Source of the DNA: an uncultured Clostridia bacterium
Lineage (GTDB): Bacteria > Bacillota > Clostridia > Christensenellales > Pumilibacteraceae
Assembly: GCA_947086925.1 (NCBI GenBank)
Contig: CAMUAL010000042.1
Coordinates: 1-11,129, forward strand
Length of the DNA stretch: 11,129 bases
Direction: 5' to 3'
Under the pieces are notes generated by a model. That model did not search any database, had not been told where the DNA came from, and saw nothing but the letters and a program-made list of their open reading frames with translations. Each line of letters begins with the position of its first letter. The first letter of the stretch is position 1. The translations under genes and the position numbers were made by a program. Below, piece by piece: positions 1 to 5,946 of this stretch.

Positions 1-788
1 CTATATTGCTTATAACAAATTAAATTCTCATTATGTTTTTTAACGGGCAAGTTGGTGAACCAACAAGACGACGATACTCGCACCATTTTTTTGCCGTTAA
101 TAATTTTATGATATTTTTCAAAATTGTCAGGTACATAAAAATACATACCCACGTTAAAATTAGAATTACCCGTTCGTATTTTATCTTCTTTAAACAAATT
201 GAAAATTTCTTTATATGTCAACGCATTTGTATTGCCTATAATCAAAAACTTTTTATTATATTCTACAAGTTGCGCTACGTATTCGCGGAACAGCGCAAAC
301 GGCGGATTTGTTACTATTATATCCGCCTCTTTTAACAACGCAACACACTCGTCCGAACGGAAATCGCCGTTTCCGTTTAGCTTTGTAAGTGCGTTTTTCT
401 TGTTGCGCAAAAGATACTCAACGTCGGCTATATCAACTGCGCCGTCATTGTTTTCGTCTTTTACTTCCGTTATAATAATTTTATACGCTTTTCTGTCTTG
501 CCTTTCTATTACTTTCTCGTCGCCGTTGAAAAACGACAACTGCGTATACGCCATAGGCGACCCGTCGTAGCAAGTGCATATAAGCTTTTTAAGTCCCAAG
601 TCGTTAAAGCGTGTTGCAAAGTAATAAAAGAAGTTACTTTCGTACGGGTCGTCGCAGTTACAAAACACCGTTTTATCTTTAAAGTAATGCGTATAATGAC
701 ACAACTCTTTTTCTATATCTTCGAGCTGTGTGTAAAATTCTCCGTTTTGTTCTTGTTTTGCTTTACGCAAGTTGCTGTTTGTACCCAT
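1..788 (-). CDS. EcoRI-type adenine-specific DNA methyltransferase, 3' end cut by window edge
   Basis: Adds a methyl group from S-adenosylmethionine to adenine in a DNA site; the family prototype M.EcoRI modifies GAATTC and protects DNA from its partner endonuclease. The frame is open for 262 codons from the ATG at 788-786 to the window edge. Visible signatures are an N-terminal GEFYTQLEDIEKEL segment (about residues 16-29), FCNCDDPYESNFFYYF (42-57), GDFRSDECVALLKEADIIV (141-159) and the catalytic NPPF (161-164), then a CWFTNL segment near 242-247. These recall M.EcoRI in the same order. M.EcoRI is about 326 residues, so roughly 60-70 residues should lie beyond the left edge. A GAGG ribosome site sits about 8 bases before the ATG. 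The gene is more A+T-rich than its neighbours, which fits transfer. No restriction enzyme is visible; the target site is inferred only from family resemblance. Confidence 0.9.
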   Translation of the reverse strand, partial: MGTNSNLRKAKQEQNGEFYTQLEDIEKELCHYTHYFKDKTVFCNCDDPYESNFFYYFATRFNDLGLKKLICTCYDGSPMAYTQLSFFNGDEKVIERQDRKAYKIIITEVKDENNDGAVDIADVEYLLRNKKNALTKLNGNGDFRSDECVALLKEADIIVTNPPFALFREYVAQLVEYNKKFLIIGNTNALTYKEIFNLFKEDKIRTGNSNFNVGMYFYVPDNFEKYHKIINGKKMVRVSSSCWFTNLPVKKHNENLICYKQY

Positions 789-819
789 AAACAAACCTCA
801 AAGCCATATAATCAACTTT

Positions 820-848
820 ATTATAACAAAAGTAAAAGTATTTTTCAA
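820..848 (-). promoter_or_regulatory. Sigma-A-type promoter of the methyltransferase gene
   Basis: Read on the minus strand: TTGAAA (848-843), a 17-base spacer, then TATAAT (825-820) preceded by TGT, which makes a TG-extended -10. The predicted start near 813 leaves a leader of about 25 bases before the ATG at 788. The match is near consensus. No operator or controller-protein (C-box) repeat was recognised around it. Confidence 0.75.
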
Positions 849-922
849 GTATAAACGTAATACAAAAATATATACATTCATTTTTACAAGGCTATAAGTA
901 GCCATAGTTTGACCACACGGCT

Positions 923-956
923 GAAAATAGAAAAGACGTGGCTTTTTACCACGTCT
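923..956 (-). terminator. Rho-independent terminator downstream of bioY
   Basis: AGACGTGG (934-941) and CCACGTCT (949-956) form a perfect 8-base-pair stem with a 7-base loop. On the minus strand it is followed by TTTTCTATTTT (933-923). It lies about 90 bases past the bioY stop and before the methyltransferase promoter, so it separates the two minus-strand units. Confidence 0.75.
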
Positions 957-1047
957 GAATGTTGTTAGTTTGTTTTTGCCTTAATTCCCTATGGAAACTA
1001 CGGTAAAGCGAGGGTTTTTGCGTTTGTTTGCTACGGGGCGGATAAAT

Positions 1048-1755
1048 CTATTCGTTGTTTGTCATTCCCGCGGGCTCGGGTACGGGATTCTTTTTGGGTT
1101 TTTCTTCGCCGCCGCTACCGTTATCGGGTTCTTCCCCGTTGTCGCTCGGCTCGGGAGCAGATTGAGGTTCGGGCGATTCGTCTTGCAAGGGTTTGGCTTG
1201 TTCGTTGCGCTTACCTATCATCGTCATAATGCGCGGGTAAACAAGGCACAGAACATAAACAAGCACAATTTCTTTAACAAGCATTAAAAGCACGCTCGGC
1301 ACAGTCATAATCGCGGCGACAAACGTCATGTGCGACGAATAGCAAACCAAAGCCATAACCTGATACGAAATACCCACAATATACGATGCAAGCACTCCGG
1401 CTGCCGCACATAAAAAGAGCTTATGCGAATTTATCGTTTTAAATTTACTTGCCAAAAAGCCCGTTAAAAACGCTTGCAAAGGGAAACTTAAAATATAGCC
1501 GAACGACGGTTGCAAAACATACGTCGGACCTCCTCCGCGGGAAAAAACGGGTACTCCGATAAGCCCTATAACCATATACGCAATTTGCGCAAACGCACCG
1601 TCTTTGCCGCCGAGTATAAGTCCCGACGCCGCAACAAACAATGTTTGAAACGTGATTTTTATTGTCGGTGCGAACGGCAATTCGATGCTGATTAGCCCGC
1701 CTATTATGGTGAGCATGGTGAAATAACTGATTCTTACAAGTCGTTTTGTTGTCAT
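1048..1755 (-). CDS. bioY: BioY, biotin-specific S component of an ECF transporter
   Basis: Membrane protein that binds biotin and, with a shared energising module (EcfA, EcfA', EcfT), imports it. The start is the ATG at 1755-1753, giving 235 residues. Family hallmarks are FQTLFVAASGLILGGKDGAFAQIAYMVIG (from residue 36), then GLIGVPVFSRGGGPTYVLQPSFGYILSF (64-91), the conserved glycine-rich loop before a TM helix. About six hydrophobic segments fill residues 10-180. Residues 181-235 form a hydrophilic acidic and proline-rich tail (QDESPEPQSAPEPSDNGEEP and onward) not usual in BioY, which typically ends near 180-200 residues. A frame-open TTG at 1833 was not chosen: the extra 26 residues overlap the promoter and are not BioY-like. 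No ECF ATPase or EcfT gene is nearby, so a shared module elsewhere is inferred. No BirA operator was seen upstream. No ribosome site precedes the ATG. Confidence 0.93.
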   Translation of the reverse strand: MTTKRLVRISYFTMLTIIGGLISIELPFAPTIKITFQTLFVAASGLILGGKDGAFAQIAYMVIGLIGVPVFSRGGGPTYVLQPSFGYILSFPLQAFLTGFLASKFKTINSHKLFLCAAAGVLASYIVGISYQVMALVCYSSHMTFVAAIMTVPSVLLMLVKEIVLVYVLCLVYPRIMTMIGKRNEQAKPLQDESPEPQSAPEPSDNGEEPDNGSGGEEKPKKNPVPEPAGMTNNE

Positions 1756-1761
1756 GTTTAA

Positions 1762-1790
1762 AGTATAGCAAATATGAAAAAATAAGGCAA
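1762..1790 (-). promoter_or_regulatory. bioY promoter placing the transcript start at the ATG
   Basis: On the minus strand: TTGCCT (1790-1785), a 17-base spacer, TATACT (1767-1762) with TGC directly before it (extended -10). Only six bases, TTAAAC, separate the -10 box from the ATG at 1755, so the expected transcription start falls on or next to the start codon. This predicts a leaderless mRNA, consistent with the absence of a Shine-Dalgarno sequence. Confidence 0.7.
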
Positions 1791-1891
1791 ATAAATAGTA
1801 TAAAAAATCGGTGAAAAAAAGGTAAAAATACAATTTTCGACACGGACGAAAAATTCCGAGTAAATTTTAGGCGAAAAATGTAGAAAAGCGG

Positions 1892-1920
1892 TTGTCTTTT
1901 TTTTGTACATGTGATATACT
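1892..1920 (+). promoter_or_regulatory. Promoter of the DUF4364-TSCPD operon
   Basis: TTGTCT (1892-1897), a 17-base spacer, then TATACT (1915-1920) with TGA directly before it (extended -10). The predicted start is near 1927, leaving a leader of about 45 bases with AAAGGG (1958-1963) seven bases before the ATG at 1971. It diverges from the bioY promoter; the two -35 boxes are about 100 bases apart. Confidence 0.75.
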
Positions 1921-1970
1921 TATTAGACTGCGTTAATCAAAAAATACTTTGACTTATAAAGGGAAAGGAC

Positions 1971-2495
1971 ATGGAGCTGTCGGGAAATACGACTATCAAC
2001 AAGTTAATCATGTTGTTCGTTTTCGACAAAATGGATTTTCCCATTATGGAAGATACCGTTTTGAACATATGTTCGTCGTCTAATTCGTGGATTCCGTGGA
2101 TGGAATGCAAAGAAACGGTCGCACAACTGCTTGAAACCGGATTTATTTATCAATCGGTTCACGAGAACAAAATTTATTTCAGCATTACGCCCGACGGCAG
2201 AATGTGTTTATCGCACTTTTATACAAGAATCCCCTCCTCGCTCCGTGCGGAGATAACCGACTATATTAAAGAAAACCGCATGAGTTTTCGGCGCAAGCAG
2301 GAATATTTCAGAAACTATTACAAAAACGCCGACGGCAGCTATACCGTTCAGCTTAAAATAATGGACCCCGCGCAGACAATGCTGGAAATAAAGCTTAACG
2401 TATCCAACCGCCACATAGCAAAACTCGTTTATAACAAATGGGAAGAAAAAGCCGCTCAGATTTTTTACTCGCTTCATGAGCAACTGATAGATTGA
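1971..2495 (+). CDS. DUF4364 family protein, winged-helix-like
   Basis: 174-residue soluble protein with the start of the clostridial DUF4364 family: NTTINKLIMLFVFDKMDFPI (residues 6-25), followed by a helix-turn-helix-like block to about residue 80 that includes QLLETGFIY and ITPDGRMCL. That pattern fits a winged-helix DNA-binding fold in which a wing leads into a 'T-x-x-G' turn. The C-terminal half (90-174) is mixed helix and strand and ends in KWEEKAAQIFYSLHEQLI. The family's molecular role is not established; a transcriptional regulator is an inference from the fold-like pattern. It has its own promoter and is followed after 21 bases by the TSCPD gene, so the two are probably co-transcribed. 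Both genes are widely found in Clostridia. Family assignment is confident; function is not. Confidence 0.85.
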   Translation: MELSGNTTINKLIMLFVFDKMDFPIMEDTVLNICSSSNSWIPWMECKETVAQLLETGFIYQSVHENKIYFSITPDGRMCLSHFYTRIPSSLRAEITDYIKENRMSFRRKQEYFRNYYKNADGSYTVQLKIMDPAQTMLEIKLNVSNRHIAKLVYNKWEEKAAQIFYSLHEQLID

Positions 2496-2516
2496 ATATG
2501 AAAAAGGAGTTATAAT

Positions 2517-2786
2517 ATGGAATCGTACAGAACGCAAAAAACATGTTGCCGACAGATAATTTACGAGGTAGACGAAAACAATATTCTCACGAGCGTTAAA
2601 TTTATCAACGGTTGCAGCGGAAATCTTCAAGGTATAGCCAAACTTGCCGTAGGTCAGGATATTGACGTGCTTATCGAAAAGTTGAGCGGCATAATATGCC
2701 GCGAGCGCACCTCCTGCCCCGACCAACTTGCTCACGCGCTTATGGACTACAAAGCACGCAAAGCTCACCCCGAAGAAAAGAAATAA
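2517..2786 (+). CDS. TIGR03905-type TSCPD domain protein
   Basis: 89-residue small protein. The name motif TSCPD is at residues 65-69, near the end, and is preceded by the family pattern TCCRQIIYEVDENN (9-22), VKFINGCSGNLQGIAKL (27-43) and a GIICRERTSCPDQLA block. Cysteines at 10, 11, 33, 61 and 67 could bind zinc; the related TSCPD domain occurs at the C terminus of B12-dependent ribonucleotide reductases and in other proteins. This stand-alone form has no established function. The ATG at 2517 has an AAGGAG ribosome site (2504-2509) at good spacing, 21 bases after the DUF4364 stop, so it is the second gene of that operon. A terminator follows shortly after. Confidence 0.88.
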   Translation: MESYRTQKTCCRQIIYEVDENNILTSVKFINGCSGNLQGIAKLAVGQDIDVLIEKLSGIICRERTSCPDQLAHALMDYKARKAHPEEKK

Positions 2787-2811
2787 AATAACCCCCGCCG
2801 TTTAATTCCTC

Positions 2812-2838
2812 CCCTCGCATGATTGCGGGGGATTTTTT
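2812..2838 (+). terminator. Terminator after the TSCPD gene, probably bidirectional
   Basis: CCCTCGC (2812-2818) pairs with GCGGGGG (2825-2831) through a 6-base loop, with one G-U pair, followed after one A by TTTTTT (2833-2838). The same GCGGGGG can pair perfectly with CCCCCGC at 2792-2798. On the minus strand that alternative stem is followed by TTATTTTATTT, so it could also stop valS transcription. Confidence 0.75.
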
Positions 2839-3014
2839 AATGTTAAGATTTCTCCGCTACGGTCGGAATGACAATAATGCAGAATTCCAACCTCAAACTT
2901 GGGGTCAATGGGTATCCCCTTGTCGTTGCGGAAAAGGGGTTCAAAGGGGAAGACACAGTAGAAAGTGTCTTCCCCTTTGCGGTTTTCGACAAGCCTTTTG
3001 ACGTCAAAAGGCTT
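2839..3014. repeat. Structured intergenic repeat-like element between TSCPD gene and valS
   Basis: This stretch holds no credible gene. It begins with a segment whose minus strand reads GTCATTCCGACCGTAGCGGA (2872-2853), resembling the GTCATTCCGA-type dispersed intergenic repeats seen in many bacterial genomes. Then come CCCCTT/AAGGGG (2916-2921 with 2934-2939), a 14-base-pair perfect stem AAAGGGGAAGACAC (2943-2956 with 2965-2978, 8-base loop), and a perfect 24-base palindrome with half-site AAGCCTTTTGAC (2991-3014). None is followed by a clear T-run. I infer a non-autonomous dispersed repeat; copies elsewhere in the genome cannot be seen from here. Confidence 0.5.
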
Positions 3015-3024
3015 AAATACACTA

Positions 3025-5637
3025 TTATATATTTTTCATTTCCTCTATTGCGGCAAGAATTTTCTTTTTAAGCTCGGTGTATTTTTCCACCTTTGCTTTC
3101 TCCTCGTCGATGAGCTTTGCGGGTGCTTTTGCCACAAAGCCCTGATTGTTAAGCTTGCCTACCGCGCGGTTAAGCTCCGATTCGCACGATTCCAAATCTT
3201 TATTAAGTCTTTCTATTTCCGCAGAAGGGTCTACAAGCTCGCCCATAGGAATATAAACTTCCGCCAACGGCGTAGCAACGGTAGCGCACTTAGAGTCGGG
3301 TTTTACAAAACTTATGCTGTTTCCGCCCGCAAGCTTTTCGATATATCCAGCACCTGCTTTGATAAGCTTTTCGTTCCCCTTAGCAGGCACCGCAAACAAT
3401 GCGGTGCGCTTATTGGACGGCACTTTCATTTCGGCACGTATAGCTCGAATACGGGTGATAATTTCCTTGATTCCTTCCATCTGCTTTTTTGCCGCAACGT
3501 ATCTCGGAGCGCAAATGGGATATTCGCTTATCATTATGCTTTCGGCGTCGTTGCAAGGAAGATTCCCGTAAATTTCTTCGGTAACAAACGGAATAACAGG
3601 GTGCAATAATTTTAAAATATCTCTCAGTACGTAAACAAGCACGCTCACCGCCCCCGAACGGTCGGATTTATCGGTGCTGTACAAACGCGTTTTACTCAGC
3701 TCTATATACCAATCGCAGAAGTCGCTCCAAACAAAGTCATACAGCGACGCGGCGCAAAGTCCCACCTCGTACTTATCCATATATTTGACCGACGTTTTGA
3801 TTACGTCGTCGAGCTTTGTTAAAATCCACTTGTCCGCAAGAGTGAGTTTTACTTTATCGAGAGGAAGAACGTCGGCGTTTTCCAAATTCATAACCACAAA
3901 ACGCGCGGCATTCCACAGCTTGTTCATAAAGTTGCGGTAGCCCTCTAACTTTTCGGTTGAAAAGCGTATATCGCCGCCCGCCGCCACGCCGCACACAAGC
4001 GACATTCTGAGCGAATCGGTGCCGTGAGTTTCTATAATTTCCAAAGGGTCTACGCCGTTACCAAGCGACTTGCTCATTTTTCTGCCCTGAGCGTCGCGCA
4101 CAAGACCGTGTATCAACACCTTTTCGAAAGGAATGTCCCCCATATGTTCGAGACCGGAGAAAATCATGCGGGCAACCCAGAAAAATATTATATCGTATGC
4201 CGTAACAAGCACGCTCGTGGGATAAAAGTATTTCAGGTCCTCGGTTTTATCGGGATAGCCGAGCGTTGAAAAAGGCCACAGTGCCGAACTGAACCAGGTG
4301 TCGAGCACGTCCTCGTCTTGTCTGACGCTCCCGCCGCAATGCGGGCAAACGGAAATATCCGTTTTGCTCACTGTAATTTCGCCGCACTTGTCGCAGTAAA
4401 ACGCGGGAATCCTGTGCCCCCACCAAAGCTGACGGCTTATGCACCAATCGCGGATGTTTTCCATCCAATGCAGATATATCTTTTTGAACCGTTCGGGCAC
4501 GAATTTAATGCTTTTGTCGTTCACGGCTTTAATCGCAGGCCCCGCAAGCGGTTTCATTTTTACATACCACTGACTCGAAACCATAGGCTCTATAACCGCG
4601 TTGCACCTACTGCAATGCCCTACGTTATTGTCGTGATTTTCGATTTTTACCAACGCGCCCGCACTCTCCAAGTCGGCTACAATGCGCTTTCTCGCCTCAA
4701 ACCTGTCGAGTCCTTTGTAAATCCCCGCATTGTCCGCCATTGTGCCGTCGTCGTTCATAACCTTGATTACTTCCAAATTATGACGTTGCCCCACCTCGAA
4801 GTCGTTGGGGTCGTGAGCGGGAGTGATTTTAACCGCGCCCGTCCCGAAATCGCTTTCTACGTATTTATCGGCTATAACGGGAATCTTGCGCCCGCAAAGC
4901 GGAAGTATAAGGTTTTTGCCCACAACGCCCGCATAGCGTTTATCGGCGGGATTCACAGCAACCGCAGTGTCGCCGAGCATGGTTTCGGGGCGTGTCGTGG
5001 CTACCGTTATGTACCCGTCCTCGCCGTCTATTTTATAGCGTATGTGCCAAAGGTGCGACTGCGCCTGCTCGTATTCGACTTCTACGTCGGAAATAGCCGT
5101 CTTGCAACACGGGCACCAATTTGTTATGCGTTTGCCGCGGTAAATAAGCCCTTTGTTATAAAGATTAACGAAAACTTCGCGCACGGCACGACTGCACTGC
5201 TCGTCCATTGTAAAAGCAAGCCTGTCCCAATCGCAGGAAAAGCCCATTTTTTTGAGCTGTTGCACTATTCTGCCGCCGTACTTATCCTTCCAATCGTATA
5301 CGCGCTGTAAAAACTTTTCGCGTCCCAACCCCTCTTTGCTCAGTCCTTCGGCACGTAAAGTTTCTATAACCTTTACTTCGGTGGCGAGTGCCGCGTGGTC
5401 GGTTCCGGGAAGCCATAGCGTTTCGTACCCGCGCATGCGTTTATAGCGGATTATTGCGTCTTGTATGGTGTCGTCAAGCGCGTGACCTATGTGCAACTGT
5501 CCCGTTATGTTGGGAGGCGGAATTACTATCGTAAAAGGCTTTTTGTTTTTATTCGGCTTTGCGGAAAAGTACTTTTTCTTTTCCCAATTCGCGTATATTG
5601 CGTCTTCAAAACTTTTCGGCTCGTAAGATTTATTCAT
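3025..5637 (-). CDS. valS: Valyl-tRNA synthetase
   Basis: Charges tRNA-Val with valine in the cytoplasm and edits mischarged threonine; essential class I synthetase. The 870-residue protein is complete and of normal length. The ATP site has PPPNITGQLHIGHALDDT (40-57, HIGH signature at 49-52) and KMSKS (520-524). The editing (CP1) domain carries TVATTRPETMLGDTAV (211-226) and GTGAVKITPAHDPNDF (265-280). Cysteine pairs at 175/178 and 342/345, and at 415/418 and 431/434, look like metal-binding knuckles. WCISRQLWWGHRIP (398-411) is typical. The anticodon domain follows from about 600, and residues 803-870 form the charged C-terminal coiled-coil tRNA-binding arm. The ATG at 5637 was chosen because AAGGAGC lies about 7 bases upstream; an in-frame ATG 13 codons earlier overlaps the promoter -10 region and lacks family residues. 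No T-box leader is present, although such leaders are common for this gene in Bacillota. Confidence 0.98.
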   Translation of the reverse strand: MNKSYEPKSFEDAIYANWEKKKYFSAKPNKNKKPFTIVIPPPNITGQLHIGHALDDTIQDAIIRYKRMRGYETLWLPGTDHAALATEVKVIETLRAEGLSKEGLGREKFLQRVYDWKDKYGGRIVQQLKKMGFSCDWDRLAFTMDEQCSRAVREVFVNLYNKGLIYRGKRITNWCPCCKTAISDVEVEYEQAQSHLWHIRYKIDGEDGYITVATTRPETMLGDTAVAVNPADKRYAGVVGKNLILPLCGRKIPVIADKYVESDFGTGAVKITPAHDPNDFEVGQRHNLEVIKVMNDDGTMADNAGIYKGLDRFEARKRIVADLESAGALVKIENHDNNVGHCSRCNAVIEPMVSSQWYVKMKPLAGPAIKAVNDKSIKFVPERFKKIYLHWMENIRDWCISRQLWWGHRIPAFYCDKCGEITVSKTDISVCPHCGGSVRQDEDVLDTWFSSALWPFSTLGYPDKTEDLKYFYPTSVLVTAYDIIFFWVARMIFSGLEHMGDIPFEKVLIHGLVRDAQGRKMSKSLGNGVDPLEIIETHGTDSLRMSLVCGVAAGGDIRFSTEKLEGYRNFMNKLWNAARFVVMNLENADVLPLDKVKLTLADKWILTKLDDVIKTSVKYMDKYEVGLCAASLYDFVWSDFCDWYIELSKTRLYSTDKSDRSGAVSVLVYVLRDILKLLHPVIPFVTEEIYGNLPCNDAESIMISEYPICAPRYVAAKKQMEGIKEIITRIRAIRAEMKVPSNKRTALFAVPAKGNEKLIKAGAGYIEKLAGGNSISFVKPDSKCATVATPLAEVYIPMGELVDPSAEIERLNKDLESCESELNRAVGKLNNQGFVAKAPAKLIDEEKAKVEKYTELKKKILAAIEEMKNI

Positions 5638-5660
5638 ATATCTGCTCCTTAATCCGATTA

Positions 5661-5689
5661 AGTATAGCATAATCACGGCGTTAAATCAA
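5661..5689 (-). promoter_or_regulatory. valS promoter
   Basis: On the minus strand: TTGATT (5689-5684), a 17-base spacer, TATACT (5666-5661) with TGC just before it (extended -10). The predicted start near 5654 leaves a leader of only about 17 bases, just enough for the AAGGAG ribosome site. This rules out a T-box attenuator on this transcript. Confidence 0.75.
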
Positions 5690-5946
5690 GTTTTTAGCGT
5701 GACATTTAAAAAAAGCCGCTTGGGTTGTATTGGGTCGCTTACGTATTTTGTGTGATTGATAACATGCTAAACGGCATACGGCTCAAATCCCGCCAACCGT
5801 GCAATGTCGGGTATTGACAACCCGACCGCGCAGTCATTGAAAACTTAACCGAAATGCACGCTACGACTACACGTTTTTTGTTTCGGGCGCATAGTATGGG
5901 ATATAAATGCTTTAACGGCATTGAAAAAAAGGAGAAAAACAAAACA
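5690..5946 (+). other. Leader/intergenic region of the ABC importer operon, no recognised riboswitch
   Basis: Together with the valS promoter this makes a 309-base gene-free stretch. It contains a perfect hairpin GTCGGGT/ACCCGAC (5806-5812 with 5820-5826, 7-base loop), and two similar inverted motifs, ATGCTAAACGGCAT (5764-5777) and ATGCTTTAACGGCAT (5907-5921). I checked for conserved TPP, purine, SAM, guanidine-I and T-box cores and saw none. The ribosome site GGAG (5931-5934) is 12 bases before the ATG at 5947. Confidence 0.5.
5878..5907 (+). promoter_or_regulatory. Possible promoter of the ABC importer operon
   Basis: TTGTTT (5878-5883), an 18-base spacer, then TATAAA (5902-5907). The predicted start near 5914 would fall inside the second ATGC...GCAT motif (5907-5921), a position where a repressor could act. 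The match is weaker than the other promoters in the window and lacks the TG extension, so an upstream promoter is possible. Confidence 0.35.

Noticed and set aside
1756..1833. Longer bioY reading from a TTG at 1833
   Set aside because: It would run through the bioY promoter and adds 26 residues not found in the family.
1756..1970. BirA operator controlling bioY
   Set aside because: No TTGTAAACC-type inverted repeat was found in the divergent intergenic region.
2208..2768. 186-codon minus-strand open frame over the DUF4364 and TSCPD genes
   Set aside because: It opposes two recognised families and has no own signals.
2882..2887. Single GAATTC site as evidence for the methyltransferase target
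   Set aside because: One site in a window this size is not informative about avoidance or specificity.
2819..3071. Short open frames in the intergenic region after the TSCPD gene
   Set aside because: They are translations of the hairpin-rich repeat; such LRFLRYGRNDN-like peptides are typical of dispersed non-coding repeats.
4318..5310. 330-codon open frame on the plus strand inside valS
   Set aside because: It is antisense to a fully conserved valS, has no family-like motif or ribosome site, and reflects codon bias of the real gene.
5638..5700. T-box riboswitch upstream of valS
   Set aside because: The promoter predicts a leader of only about 17 bases, too short for a T-box.
5690..5946. 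TPP riboswitch upstream of the NMT1-like importer
   Set aside because: The conserved CUGAGA and CCUGAUCUGG-type cores are absent.
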